DNA of 64,000 nucleotides from DUZB01 sp963747555. GTDB lineage: Bacteria > Desulfobacterota > DSM-4660 > Desulfatiglandales > Desulfatiglandaceae. The stretch covers positions 62,001-126,000 of the forward strand of contig CAVVFZ010000034.1 in NCBI GenBank assembly GCA_963747555.1. Reading direction: 5' to 3'. Made by a program: the position numbers and the translations under genes. The notes beneath the pieces were generated by a model, which was given only the letters and a program-made list of their open reading frames with translations, was not told the origin of the DNA and searched no databases. Positions 1 through 9,494 of the stretch are shown here, piece after piece (the stretch's first letter is position 1; every line of letters begins with the position of its first letter).

Positions 1-2
1 TG

Positions 3-299
3 GATGGGGTGGGCATGTTAAGAACCATGAAAGAAAAGGGTCGAAAAGAAAAGGTTATCGTCATCACCGGGAATGCATTCGACACGAGATTGCAAGACCC
101 CGAGATGTACCGTGTGGAATCACACTTCTATAAACCCTTTGGCATGGAAGCTTTTTTAAGTACGGTGGATTCGCTCACCAGCATAAAAACATTTCTAAGG
201 AAAAGCAGAGCCCCCATATCATGGGGCAGGGGAAATAGGATCACAACCAAATGCTGTTTAAGCTCATATACTTATTTCATATGGACGTGTCTTGGCTGA
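3..299 (+). CDS. Response-regulator receiver domain, C-terminal part (5' end outside window)
   Basis: The frame is open from the window edge and encodes the second half of a CheY-like receiver: a DGVGMLRTMKE stretch (alpha-3 region after the missing phospho-Asp), the beta-4 strand VIVITG with the conserved Thr, and the beta-5 lysine-proline pair in FYKPFGMEAF. After about residue 60 the reading continues into non-conserved sequence and stops inside mraY, so the true 3' end may be obscured by an indel. murF usually precedes mraY in this cluster; a receiver protein here is unusual. The receiver identity is inferred from the motif pattern only, because the phosphoacceptor half is not visible. 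Confidence 0.5.
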   Translation, partial: DGVGMLRTMKEKGRKEKVIVITGNAFDTRLQDPEMYRVESHFYKPFGMEAFLSTVDSLTSIKTFLRKSRAPISWGRGNRITTKCCLSSYTYFIWTCLG

Positions 300-1330
300 A
301 TGTTTTCAGATATATCACATTCAGGACCATCCTATCGAGCTTGACAGCACTGATGATCTGCTTCCTGCTGGGGGGATGGACCATCAGAAAGCTCCGAGAT
401 ATGCAGATCGGGCAGCAAATCAGGAAAGACGGCCCGCCCACCCATCAAACCAAAGCAGGAACCCCCACCATGGGAGGATGCCTTATCCTGCCTGCGGTTC
501 TCCTGTCCACGCTTCTCTGGGCCGACCTGACCAACGTTTACGTCTGGACGGCTATATTCGTCATCGTATTTTTTGGCGCCATCGGATTTACCGATGACTA
601 TTTGAAAATATCCAAAAAGAACAGCCGTGGCCTGAGTGCCAGGGCCAAACTCCTCCTCCAAATTGCGGGCGCCTTGGGGGCAGCCGTCATCATCTATTGC
701 CAGCCCGGATTTGATCCGCTGTTGAACGTACCGTTCTTTAAGCAGGCTGCTCCTGATCTGGGTCTTGCCTACATCCCGTTTGCAGCATTTATTATCGTGG
801 GAACGTCAAACGCCGTCAACCTCACGGACGGACTGGACGGCCTTGCCATCAGTCCCGCCATTGTCGCTTTCGGAAGCTACCTCATCTTCGCCTATCTCGC
901 TGGACATGTGAAGATCGCCTCCTACTTGCAGATTCCCTATCTGCCTGGGGCCGGCGAACTCTGCATCCTGTGCGGATCGCTTGTCGGCGCCGGGCTTGGA
1001 TTCCTGTGGTACAACGCCTACCCGGCGGAAATTTTCATGGGGGATGTGGGTTCTCTTCCCCTTGGCGCAGCGCTCGGAACAGTCGCGGTAATGACCAAGC
1101 AGGAGATCCTGCTCATCCTGGTGGGAGGCCTGTTCGTCTTTGAGGCGCTCTCCGTCATCTTTCAGGTATCCTATTTCAAATTGACCGGCGGGCAGCGGAT
1201 TTTCCGCATGGCGCCCATCCATCATCATTTTGAAATGAAAGGCTGGTCCGAACCCAAGGTAATCGTCAGATTCTGGATTATTGCAATCATTTTGGCCCTC
1301 ATGTCGATCAGCACGCTCAAGCTGAGGTAG
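251..1330 (+). CDS. mraY: Phospho-N-acetylmuramoyl-pentapeptide-transferase MraY
   Basis: This integral membrane enzyme transfers phospho-MurNAc-pentapeptide to undecaprenyl phosphate, making lipid I on the cytoplasmic face. The 359-residue length is normal. Visible hallmarks are the N-terminal LNVFRYITFRT segment, TKAGTPTMGG, the catalytic aspartates in FTDDYLK, the NLTDGLDG motif and the C-terminal APIHHHFE histidines, with about ten hydrophobic segments. The ATG at 251 gives the standard N-terminus, although it overlaps the preceding frame by 49 bases. It is the first intact gene of a tightly packed dcw cluster; murD follows after 8 bases. Confidence 0.97.
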   Translation: MLFKLIYLFHMDVSWLNVFRYITFRTILSSLTALMICFLLGGWTIRKLRDMQIGQQIRKDGPPTHQTKAGTPTMGGCLILPAVLLSTLLWADLTNVYVWTAIFVIVFFGAIGFTDDYLKISKKNSRGLSARAKLLLQIAGALGAAVIIYCQPGFDPLLNVPFFKQAAPDLGLAYIPFAAFIIVGTSNAVNLTDGLDGLAISPAIVAFGSYLIFAYLAGHVKIASYLQIPYLPGAGELCILCGSLVGAGLGFLWYNAYPAEIFMGDVGSLPLGAALGTVAVMTKQEILLILVGGLFVFEALSVIFQVSYFKLTGGQRIFRMAPIHHHFEMKGWSEPKVIVRFWIIAIILALMSISTLKLR

Positions 1331-1338
1331 CCTGTGTT

Positions 1339-2748
1339 ATGAAAACGTCAAAGACCATTGCAGAACCGCACATGAGGATGCCATCGGACAGGGAGGTATT
1401 GGAGAAAAAGGTCCTGGTTGTGGGTCTGGGGATTTCCGGTTTCTGGGCCGCACGCTGCCTTGCCGACATGGGCGCAAGAGTAACCGTCACGGAGCAGCGG
1501 GGAAGAGAAAACATTGATCCTCAAATCCTGAGCGGCCTGGAAAACGTCGGCGTTGTTTTGGAAATCGGGGAGCACAGCACCCAAAGTTTTTTGCAGGCGG
1601 ACCTAATCGTAGTAAGCCCGGGGGTTCCTCATGATACGCCCAACCTGCTTGCGGCAGCCAAAAAAGGCATCCCGGTAATCGGTGAGATGGAACTGGCGGC
1701 ACGTTTTATCACGACCCCGATCATCGCGGTGACGGGGACCAATGGGAAGTCGTCCGTGACCACATGGTTGGGGCAGATGCTTGCAAACGCAGGGAAGCGG
1801 ACCTTTGTGGGAGGCAACCTGGGAACGCCCCTTTCAGCCTATGTGGCACGTCATGAACAGGCGGATTACATTGTTGCGGAGGTGAGCAGTTTTCAGTTGG
1901 ATACCACCGTTTCCTTTTGTCCTGAGATCTCTATTCTGCTCAATATCTCTCCCGATCATCTGGACAGGTACAGGGGATATGACGACTATATCCGCTCTAA
2001 GCTGCGCGTGTTTGAAAATCAGGGAAGCGGTCATTATGCCATTTTAAACGACGATGATCCTGTTCTACATGCTGCCCAGACGTCCTCTCCTGTGGCCATC
2101 CTCCGTTACGGTTTCATGAAACAAAGAGACAGGCAGGCCTTTTTTGATCAGGGTGCAATCCGCGTAGCTATCAAGGAGACCGATCCTCGACTTTTTTCTT
2201 TAAAAGACTTTTCTCTGCCGGGCATCCATAACATCGAAAACCTGATGGCGGTGGTACTTGCAGGCGAAGCCTTGGGAATAGACCCGAACGTCATTCAACA
2301 AACGATCAGTGAATGTAAAGGGCTTCCCCACAGACTGCAATTAGCAGGAAAGAAGAACCAAATCCGTTTCTATAATGATTCCAAGGCGACCAATATTGAT
2401 GCCGCGGTCAGGGCCATCAGAAGTTTTGATGGTCCGATCATCCTCATTGCAGGGGGAAGACATAAGGGCGCGGACTACGATTCCCTGGTAGAGGCCGCGG
2501 AAGGCAATGTGAAACATGCGGTTTTCATCGGAGAATCCAGAGACCTGCTGGCAACGGCCTTCAAGGGCCGGATTTCCTACACCCTGGCGGAGGATATGAA
2601 AGAAGCCGTGGCCATCGCTTTTAAAGAGGCCGCAAACGGGGACTCCGTCCTCCTTGCCCCGGCGTGCGCAAGCTTTGACATGTATTCCAGCTATGCGCAG
2701 CGAGGAGAAACCTTTAACAACGCCGTGAGAGAACTGGTTCATGCCTGA
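1339..2748 (+). CDS. murD: UDP-N-acetylmuramoylalanine--D-glutamate ligase MurD
   Basis: This cytoplasmic Mur ligase adds D-glutamate to UDP-MurNAc-L-Ala. It shows the N-terminal Rossmann motif VLVVGLGISG, the ATP loop GTNGKSSVT, the SSFQLD segment, SPDHLDRY, and NDSKATN of the C-terminal domain, in family order. At 469 residues it is slightly longer than usual because about 27 residues precede the first beta strand. An internal ATG at 1372 would remove part of this extension, so the start is uncertain. The end overlaps ftsW by 8 bases, suggesting coupled translation. Confidence 0.96.
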   Translation: MKTSKTIAEPHMRMPSDREVLEKKVLVVGLGISGFWAARCLADMGARVTVTEQRGRENIDPQILSGLENVGVVLEIGEHSTQSFLQADLIVVSPGVPHDTPNLLAAAKKGIPVIGEMELAARFITTPIIAVTGTNGKSSVTTWLGQMLANAGKRTFVGGNLGTPLSAYVARHEQADYIVAEVSSFQLDTTVSFCPEISILLNISPDHLDRYRGYDDYIRSKLRVFENQGSGHYAILNDDDPVLHAAQTSSPVAILRYGFMKQRDRQAFFDQGAIRVAIKETDPRLFSLKDFSLPGIHNIENLMAVVLAGEALGIDPNVIQQTISECKGLPHRLQLAGKKNQIRFYNDSKATNIDAAVRAIRSFDGPIILIAGGRHKGADYDSLVEAAEGNVKHAVFIGESRDLLATAFKGRISYTLAEDMKEAVAIAFKEAANGDSVLLAPACASFDMYSSYAQRGETFNNAVRELVHA

Positions 2749-3844
2749 GAAAGCTGCGACAGATTCGGGTTACAACTATATGATTCTGATCCCCACCATG
2801 CTGTTGATCTGCCTGGGACTGGTCATGATCTACAGCGCAAGCTCGAATCTGGGACAACTCCGTCTCGCAGACGGGTATTTCTTTCTGAAGAGGCAGGCTA
2901 TTTTCTGCCTGATCGGCATCCCGTTGATGTTTGTGGCCAGATACGTACCCTATACGCTCTATTCCAGGTTTGTGTATCCTCTTTTGATGATCAGCGCCTG
3001 TTTTCTGGGGCTTCTGTATGTTCCCGCACTGGCCCGCGAGATAGGAGGGGCTCGCCGATGGCTGAATCTGGGCCCATTCTCCTTTCAACCTTCCGAACTG
3101 GTCAAGTTCTCTTTGGCGGTTTACATGGCCTACTCCATGTCGAAAAAGAGCGCTGAAATGACGTCTTTTTCAAGAGGAGTCCTCCCCCACCTGCTGGTGG
3201 CAGGCATTTTGATGCTGCTGGTTCTGCTTCAGCCCGACCTGGGCACCACGGTCATCATAGCTCTCTGGCTCCTGATCTCTTTGTTTGTGGGCGGTGTAAG
3301 AATTTTTCATCTTTCTTCCCTTTTTCTGCTCTGCTCTCCCGTAGTCATATGGCTGATAAGCAGGGCCGACTACAGGATAAAAAGGTGGCTGGCCTTCCTG
3401 GACCCCTGGGAAGACCCATCGGGAATCGGGTTCCAGATCATCCACTCTTTTCTGGCCTTTGGTTCCGGGGGGATTTTCGGCGCAGGGCTGGGCAACAGTA
3501 AACAGAAGCTCTTTTATCTTCCGGAGTCCCATACAGACTTCGTCCTGTCCATAACGGGCGAAGAACTGGGCCTTCTCGGTGTGACTACCATCATCATCCT
3601 TTTCGGCACGCTGATTATGGGAGGCATACGGGTTGCCCTGAAAGCGCGGGATCTTTACAGTACCTATCTCGCCTTGGGGATCACCAGCTTTTTAGGACTC
3701 CAGGTCATCATTAACATGGCGGTCGTGCTGGGTCTGCTTCCCACCAAGGGACTGACCCTTCCGCTCATAAGCTACGGTGGTTCTTCCCTGATCATGACGC
3801 TGCTGAGCATAGGCGTTCTCTTGAATATCTCCGCAAGGAGTTGA
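2741..3844 (+). CDS. ftsW: Peptidoglycan glycosyltransferase FtsW (SEDS family)
   Basis: A polytopic membrane protein of 367 residues in the SEDS family, which polymerises lipid II at the division septum together with a class B PBP. Recognisable segments are MIYSASS near the N-terminus, GARRWLNLGPFSFQPSEL, LQPDLGTT, the E-containing loop before LLGV, and GLLPTKGLTLPLISYGGSS near the C-terminus. The last motif and position between murD and murG favour FtsW over RodA. It overlaps murD by 8 bases and is followed by murG after 16 bases. Confidence 0.96.
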   Translation: MPEKAATDSGYNYMILIPTMLLICLGLVMIYSASSNLGQLRLADGYFFLKRQAIFCLIGIPLMFVARYVPYTLYSRFVYPLLMISACFLGLLYVPALAREIGGARRWLNLGPFSFQPSELVKFSLAVYMAYSMSKKSAEMTSFSRGVLPHLLVAGILMLLVLLQPDLGTTVIIALWLLISLFVGGVRIFHLSSLFLLCSPVVIWLISRADYRIKRWLAFLDPWEDPSGIGFQIIHSFLAFGSGGIFGAGLGNSKQKLFYLPESHTDFVLSITGEELGLLGVTTIIILFGTLIMGGIRVALKARDLYSTYLALGITSFLGLQVIINMAVVLGLLPTKGLTLPLISYGGSSLIMTLLSIGVLLNISARS

Positions 3845-3860
3845 GGCAACGGGCGCTCGG

Positions 3861-4976
3861 ATGAACACGATTTTCGGAAAGAAAAGGCGGGATAAAGAAT
3901 TGAGAATCATCATTGCCGGGGGAGGAACCGGGGGACACCTGTTTCCGGGAATCGCAGTGGCAAGAGAGTTTCAGTCGAGATACCGAGATGCCGGAATCCT
4001 TTTTGTGATCGGCCGAAAACGAATGGAAATGGGGATTCTGTCTCATTATCAATTTCGGACGGAATCGATTGACATACAAGGTTTGAAAGGACAGGGATGG
4101 AAAAAAGGATTGAACGTTCTGATGGGAATTCCCCGAAGCATCCTGCAATCCGCGGCCATCATCAGACGCTTTTCTCCGTCGGTTGTCCTGGGGGTAGGGG
4201 GATATTCTTCAGGACCATTTTGTCTCGCAGCCAAAGGGATGGGGATTCCTACAGCGATTCATGAACAGAATTCCTATCCCGGCCTCACAAATCGCTTGCT
4301 GGCACGGATGGTCGATCGCACATTCATTTCTTTTTCAGCATGTGAACCCTTTTTGAAATCGAAACGGACGGTGCTCACCGGCAATCCGGTGCGCAAAGAG
4401 CTTTTTGAGGCTGTTGAAAAACGGACAGCGGACAGAGGCCCATTCCACGTGCTGGTTGTGGGGGGCAGCCAGGGGGCCAGGGCGGTGAACGAGGCATTTG
4501 TGGAGACCCTGACTCAATTGAAGACGGCAGGAAAAAGCATTCGGGTAATCCATCAGACCGGCGAGAGCGATTTTGAAAGAGTGCGTAAAGCCTATACAGA
4601 CAGGGGGTTGTCAGCGGAAGTGGTCCCATTTATCCAGGAAATGGCGGAGGCCTACGGGTTCGCAGACATGGTTGTCGGCAGGGCGGGTGCGACGACCATC
4701 TTTGAACTGGCGGCGCTGGGGAAGCCTTCCGTGCTGATCCCCTACCCTTTTGCCGCAAACAACCATCAGGAAACCAATGCGAGTGCCCTGGTGGATATCG
4801 GCGGGGCGGAGATGCTCCACCAGAAAGACCTGAACGGGGAAAGTCTCCGACGGATTCTTACAAAGTATATGGAAGACAGGGCTGCTCTTCGGAAAATGGG
4901 AGAAAGAGCCGGCCGCATTTACCGTCCCGATGCTGCAAAAAGGATTGTCGATGAGTTAGAGGCCTTAAGACCATGA
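3861..4976 (+). CDS. murG: UDP-GlcNAc:lipid I GlcNAc transferase MurG
   Basis: A peripheral inner-membrane GT28 glycosyltransferase that adds GlcNAc to lipid I, forming lipid II. The 371-residue product has the N-terminal glycine-rich loop GGGTGGHLFPG, a second loop VVGGSQGARAVNE, and the donor-binding block GRAGATTIFELAALGKPS followed by PYPFAANNHQ. About 13 residues precede the first strand, and an internal start is possible. The last four bases overlap the murC start (ATGA), consistent with translational coupling. Confidence 0.97.
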   Translation: MNTIFGKKRRDKELRIIIAGGGTGGHLFPGIAVAREFQSRYRDAGILFVIGRKRMEMGILSHYQFRTESIDIQGLKGQGWKKGLNVLMGIPRSILQSAAIIRRFSPSVVLGVGGYSSGPFCLAAKGMGIPTAIHEQNSYPGLTNRLLARMVDRTFISFSACEPFLKSKRTVLTGNPVRKELFEAVEKRTADRGPFHVLVVGGSQGARAVNEAFVETLTQLKTAGKSIRVIHQTGESDFERVRKAYTDRGLSAEVVPFIQEMAEAYGFADMVVGRAGATTIFELAALGKPSVLIPYPFAANNHQETNASALVDIGGAEMLHQKDLNGESLRRILTKYMEDRAALRKMGERAGRIYRPDAAKRIVDELEALRP

Positions 4977-6370
4977 AACAGTTTGGAAAAGCAAAACATA
5001 TTCATTTTGTGGGGATCGGAGGCATAGGCATGAGCGGTATTGCCGAGCTGCTGATCAACTTGGGATACGAGGTCAGCGGTTCGGATCTCAAAGATACGGC
5101 CGTAACCGAAAGGCTCACGGAACTGGGGGGAGTCGTATACCGGGGTCACAGGGCGGAACAGGTGGAGGGCGCGGACGTTGTCGTCTATTCTTCCGCCGTG
5201 CAAAAAACCAATCCCGAGGTCTTGGAGGCCAAGAGTCGATTCATCCCGGTAATCCCCAGGGCGGAGATGTTGGCCGAGCTCATGCGGCTCAAATATGGCG
5301 TGGCAATTGCGGGCGCACACGGAAAAACAACCACAACATCCATGGTTGCATCCATCCTCACCAAGGGAAACATGGATCCCACCGTCGTGATTGGCGGAAG
5401 GCTGGATATCTGGGGTGGATCGAATGCCAAGCTTGGCCAGGGGGAGATCCTGGTAGCAGAGGCCGATGAAAGCGACGGCTCCTTTCTTGCGCTGTCTCCC
5501 ACCATTGCGGTCGTGACCAACATGGACCAGGAACATCTGGATCATTACGGAGACATGGACGCAATCCGAACGACTTTCACCGACTTCATCAACAAGGTTC
5601 CGTTCTATGGGGTTGCCGTATTGTGTCTCGACAACGAAGAAATTCAGGGGATCATCCCCCATCTCAAAAAGCGCCACATCACCTACGGCATGAGTTCGCA
5701 AGCGGATTTGAGAGCAAAAGACCTCAGCAAAGAACGAGCGGGAACAAGCTTTGAGATTACCCTGCACGGGAATTCTCTCGGCAGGATCTCCGTTGGAATG
5801 CCTGGAGAGCACAATGTCTTAAACGCCCTGGCTGCCACAGCCGTCGGTCTCGAACTGGACCTGGATATGGGGGTGATCAGAGAAGGGCTCAAGGCATTGG
5901 GGGGTCTTGCAAGACGTTTTCACGTGAAGGGGGAAAGGGAAGGGATTCTGTTCCTCGATGACTACGGGCACCATCCTACGGAAATCGCCGCCACACTCAA
6001 AACCGCAAAAGAATGTTGGCCGGAGAAGAGGCTGGTGGTTGCTTTTCAGCCCCACAGATTTACGAGGACAAGTGCGCTTTTCGATCGCTTTGCCATCAGC
6101 TTCAACGATGCGGATGTATTGCTGGTGGCGCCCATCTATTCCGCGGGAGAAGAGCCGATTGAAAACGTGACTTCTGAAAATCTTGTACAGGGCATACGGG
6201 ATCACGGACACAAGGACGTTCTGTCTCTTTCCGGAGAGGAAGAGATGATCGAGGCCGTTCTCGCCATGATCCAGCCGGGAGATCTCCTGCTGACCCTCGG
6301 GGCCGGAAATATTTACCAGCTAGGCATCCGGATTCTTAACAGACCCGGAAAAATTTGTGCCGTTCACTGA
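4973..6370 (+). CDS. murC: UDP-N-acetylmuramate--L-alanine ligase MurC
   Basis: This cytoplasmic ATP-dependent ligase adds L-Ala to UDP-MurNAc. The 465-residue protein has the N-terminal UDP-binding motif HFVGIGGIGMSGIAE, the ATP loop GAHGKTTTTS, a DQEHLDHYG segment, and the central DYGHHPTE motif with downstream QPHRFTRT. All domains of the Mur ligase fold appear complete with no frameshift. The start overlaps the murG stop and murB begins 7 bases after its stop, placing it inside a single transcription unit. Confidence 0.97.
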   Translation: MKQFGKAKHIHFVGIGGIGMSGIAELLINLGYEVSGSDLKDTAVTERLTELGGVVYRGHRAEQVEGADVVVYSSAVQKTNPEVLEAKSRFIPVIPRAEMLAELMRLKYGVAIAGAHGKTTTTSMVASILTKGNMDPTVVIGGRLDIWGGSNAKLGQGEILVAEADESDGSFLALSPTIAVVTNMDQEHLDHYGDMDAIRTTFTDFINKVPFYGVAVLCLDNEEIQGIIPHLKKRHITYGMSSQADLRAKDLSKERAGTSFEITLHGNSLGRISVGMPGEHNVLNALAATAVGLELDLDMGVIREGLKALGGLARRFHVKGEREGILFLDDYGHHPTEIAATLKTAKECWPEKRLVVAFQPHRFTRTSALFDRFAISFNDADVLLVAPIYSAGEEPIENVTSENLVQGIRDHGHKDVLSLSGEEEMIEAVLAMIQPGDLLLTLGAGNIYQLGIRILNRPGKICAVH

Positions 6371-6376
6371 TTTGTC

Positions 6377-7288
6377 ATGAATGAGGAGCAGAAAAAACAA
6401 TTGATTCAAATGTTCGAAAAGAGGGTCTCCTTTGACTGCTCCATGGCCCGGTGCACCACATTCGGAACGGGGGGAAAGGCGGATGCGTTTTTGGAAGTCC
6501 TTGAAGAGGAAGAACTCTGCCTGCTCCTGCCGTGGCTTCTCAAAGAAGGTCTCCCCTGCATGGTTATCGGCAGAGGAAGCAACCTGGTGGTAAAGGATGA
6601 CAGACTCAAGGGGATGGTGATTCGTTTCGGTGGCAAGCTCATGGAATTGTACCTGGATGACAACCGCAGTTCCCGCATTCTTGCAGGCGCGGGTCTTTCT
6701 ATCAAAGATTTCCTGATGTGGTGCAAGGTTCAGGGCCTTTCCGGCATGGAATTTCTTGCCGGCATACCAGGGACTTTGGGGGGCGCTGTTTTCATGAACG
6801 CCGGCGCCTTCGGAAAAGAAATCTCTGAACATGTCTTGAACGTACAGATGGTCACACCCATGGGATTGAAGAAAGAGTTTACAAGATCTGAACTGGAATT
6901 TTCCTATCGCAAACTGGATATGGATCGAGGGAACCTCATCACCCGCATCTGTTTCGGAGCGGAGAAAGCGACCCCGAGACAGGTTTCGGAACATGTGGCG
7001 GATTTTCTCAAAAAACGAAAGGAAACCCAACCGTTAGAGTTTCCCAGTGCGGGTTCCATATTCAAAAACCCTCCGGGGGATTTCGCCGGGAGACTCATAG
7101 AAAAGGCAGGCCTGAAGGGAGCTCGCATGGGCGGGGCAATGATTTCAGAAAAACATGCCAATTTCATTGTAAATACGGGGAATGCAAGTTCCAGAGACAT
7201 TCTTGCACTCATCGATCGGGCAAAAAAAGAAGTAAGGGAAGATTTCGGGGTCGAGCTGGAATTGGAAGTCCAGGTGGTCGGAGAATAA
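6377..7288 (+). CDS. murB: UDP-N-acetylenolpyruvoylglucosamine reductase MurB
   Basis: A FAD-dependent cytoplasmic reductase that makes UDP-MurNAc from the enolpyruvyl precursor. In the 303-residue protein the FAD-binding PCMH segment includes VIGRGSNLVV and AGIPGTLGGAVFMNAGAFG; the catalytic Ser lies in PSAGSIFKNP and a conserved Glu near the C-terminus in a DFGVELELEV context. The short C-terminal region fits the type II subclass. No ddl gene sits between murB and ftsQ, so D-Ala-D-Ala ligase must be encoded elsewhere. Confidence 0.96.
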   Translation: MNEEQKKQLIQMFEKRVSFDCSMARCTTFGTGGKADAFLEVLEEEELCLLLPWLLKEGLPCMVIGRGSNLVVKDDRLKGMVIRFGGKLMELYLDDNRSSRILAGAGLSIKDFLMWCKVQGLSGMEFLAGIPGTLGGAVFMNAGAFGKEISEHVLNVQMVTPMGLKKEFTRSELEFSYRKLDMDRGNLITRICFGAEKATPRQVSEHVADFLKKRKETQPLEFPSAGSIFKNPPGDFAGRLIEKAGLKGARMGGAMISEKHANFIVNTGNASSRDILALIDRAKKEVREDFGVELELEVQVVGE

Positions 7289-7306
7289 AACAAGGTGCTT
7301 TTCCAT

Positions 7307-7328
7307 TTTCGGGCGCAAAACCCCGAAA
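7307..7328 (+). other. Intergenic hairpin between murB and ftsQ
   Basis: A 7-bp inverted repeat TTTCGGG/CCCGAAA encloses an 8-base loop in the only sizeable gap (96 bases) of the dcw cluster. No T-run follows, so it does not look like an intrinsic terminator. It could be an RNA stability or attenuation element, or have no role. Confidence 0.35.
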
Positions 7329-7384
7329 CTCCAAAACTCCGGATTTACACCCGTTGAAAGCAAATAGGTCTTGGAAGCCTCTTT

Positions 7385-8191
7385 ATGGGACACGAACCAA
7401 CCAAAAAACCGGATAAGGCGAAAATCTTCTCTTCCACCATACGGGCGATCCGTGGTGCAGGTTCTGCGCTGCTGAAGATTTTCTTTCTTATTATGTTTGT
7501 GGCTGTCGTGAGTTTTTCCTTTTTAGCGCTCTATCAATATCTGCTTTCCTCCCCGTATATGCGCCTGGAGGAGGTGCGGATAACCGGGATCGAAGAAGGA
7601 CTCCAGGCGGAAATCATCGAACTTCATAACCTTGATTCGGATAAGAGCCTGCTTGGAATCAACCTCAATAACCTGAAAGATGAGATAGAAAAACACCCTT
7701 GGATACGGTCCGTCAGACTCGAGAGACGGTTCCCGAACACCTTGATCATCGATGCGGAAAGGCAGGAACCGCTTGCGCTGGTCGTCATGGACCGGATCTA
7801 CTACATGAACAAATATGGAGAGATTTTCAAAGAGGTCGACGGACAGGACAGTGTTGATTTCCCCCTGATCACCGGTATTTCAGAGGACACGACAAAATCC
7901 AGGGCATTGCTGAAAAATACCGCCCATGTCATCAGTATTTTAGCTGCGGAGGCCGAACCTTTGTCTCTGAACCAGGTCTCCGAGATCCATGTAAGAAACA
8001 ACGATGACATGTCTCTCTATTTCAAGCATCTCAAGGCCGAAGTCAGATTTAAATGGGATCATCTGAAAGGACAAATGGATGGACTTCGAAAGGTTGCCCA
8101 GCATCTTGCCAAAACAGGAAAGATGGAACAAATCAATCGCATTGATCTCAATTATATGGATGGCGCGGTTGTTTCCTTTAAGAACGGATAA
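7385..8191 (+). CDS. ftsQ: Cell division protein FtsQ (DivIB)
   Basis: A bitopic division protein that joins FtsB/FtsL in the septal complex. The 268 residues comprise a short basic cytoplasmic tail, one transmembrane helix at about residues 35-57, a POTRA domain beginning RLEEVRITG, and the FtsQ/DivIB domain with HPWIRSVRLERRFPNTL. Identity rests on this architecture and on position between murB and ftsA, because the family diverges fast. A TTGGAAG-like ribosome site precedes the ATG. Confidence 0.9.
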   Translation: MGHEPTKKPDKAKIFSSTIRAIRGAGSALLKIFFLIMFVAVVSFSFLALYQYLLSSPYMRLEEVRITGIEEGLQAEIIELHNLDSDKSLLGINLNNLKDEIEKHPWIRSVRLERRFPNTLIIDAERQEPLALVVMDRIYYMNKYGEIFKEVDGQDSVDFPLITGISEDTTKSRALLKNTAHVISILAAEAEPLSLNQVSEIHVRNNDDMSLYFKHLKAEVRFKWDHLKGQMDGLRKVAQHLAKTGKMEQINRIDLNYMDGAVVSFKNG

Positions 8192-8215
8192 AAAGAGAAA
8201 AGAGGAAGAAGAACG

Positions 8216-9439
8216 ATGACCGACCAAATCATTGTAGGCCTGGATATAGGGACGAGCAAGATATGCGCCGTAGTAGGCAATGTGCACCAAGACGGGGTAG
8301 AGATCATCGGCATGGGCAGTCACCCCTCGGAAGGCTTGAGAAAAGGGGTCGTCATCAATATCGAAGACACGGTCAATTCTATTAAAGAAGCCATTGAAGA
8401 AGCGGAGACCATGGCCGGTTGTGAAATCAGCTCCGTATATGCAGGCATTGCAGGCGGTCATATCAAAGGCTTTAACACCTTAGGGGTCATTGATCTCAAG
8501 GAAAAGGAGGTCACTAAGAAAGATATCGCTCGTGTGATCGAGGTTGCGAGCGCGGTGGCTATTCCCATGGATAGAGAAGTGATCCACACCCTCGCCCAGG
8601 AGTTCATCGTCGATGACCAGGATGGGATCATAGACCCTTTGGGGATGGCCGGCGTTCGGCTGGAAGCCAAGGTGCATATTGTCACGGGAGCGGTGACTTC
8701 CGCGCAGAACATCATCAAATGTGCCAATAGGGCAGGCCTCGATGTGTATGATATTGTTCTTGAATCCCTTGCATCCAGCGAAGCGGTTCTGGCGAAAGAA
8801 GAGAGAAATCTGGGAACCGCACTCATTGACTTCGGGGGCGGAACCACCGATCTGGCCCTTCTCTCGCGGGGGGTGATCAAGCATACCTCCGTACTGGCCC
8901 TCGGCGGAGACAACCTTACCTACGACATCGCCGTAGGTCTCAGAACACCTCAAATCGAGGCCGAAAAGATCAAAATCAAATATGGCTGCGCCCTCTCTTC
9001 CATGATCGGCAAAGATGAAACCATAGAGGTCCCAGGAGTCGGAGGCAGAAAACCCCGAATCTTATCGCGGGAAATCCTGGGGGAGATTCTTGAACCGAGA
9101 ATCGAAGAAATCTTCACTCTCATTTACAGCGAACTGATCAGCTCGGGATATGCGGAAATGGCAAGTTCGGGAGTTGTCGTTACAGGGGGATCGGCGGAAC
9201 TTCCCGGTATGAGCGATATGGCGGAACAAATCTTCAATGCCCCGGCGCGGATAGGTTACCCGCGGGGAATAACCGGACTTACGGAACTCGTCAACCAACC
9301 CATGTATGCAACAGCGGTGGGTCTTGTCCTCCACGGAGCCAAGGCCATGGAAAAGAAAAAGAAATTCAGAATAAGGGACACCAATATCTTTCATCTCGTC
9401 ATGTCAAGAATGAAAAAATGGTTTCGGGAAATCATCTAA
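8216..9439 (+). CDS. ftsA: Cell division protein FtsA
   Basis: An actin-like ATPase that tethers FtsZ to the membrane. The 407-residue protein shows phosphate-1 VGLDIGTSKICAVVG, phosphate-2 ALIDFGGGTTDLALL, the adenosine motif GVVVTGGSAELPG, and a conserved C-terminal amphipathic tail (MSRMKKWFREII), the membrane-targeting sequence. It sits between ftsQ and ftsZ as usual and has a GAGGAAGA ribosome site upstream of its ATG. Confidence 0.97.
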   Translation: MTDQIIVGLDIGTSKICAVVGNVHQDGVEIIGMGSHPSEGLRKGVVINIEDTVNSIKEAIEEAETMAGCEISSVYAGIAGGHIKGFNTLGVIDLKEKEVTKKDIARVIEVASAVAIPMDREVIHTLAQEFIVDDQDGIIDPLGMAGVRLEAKVHIVTGAVTSAQNIIKCANRAGLDVYDIVLESLASSEAVLAKEERNLGTALIDFGGGTTDLALLSRGVIKHTSVLALGGDNLTYDIAVGLRTPQIEAEKIKIKYGCALSSMIGKDETIEVPGVGGRKPRILSREILGEILEPRIEEIFTLIYSELISSGYAEMASSGVVVTGGSAELPGMSDMAEQIFNAPARIGYPRGITGLTELVNQPMYATAVGLVLHGAKAMEKKKKFRIRDTNIFHLVMSRMKKWFREII

Positions 9440-9494
9440 TGGATAACACAACATCAGGGGATTGTAAAAAAGAACAAGAAAGGGGGGCAAGATC

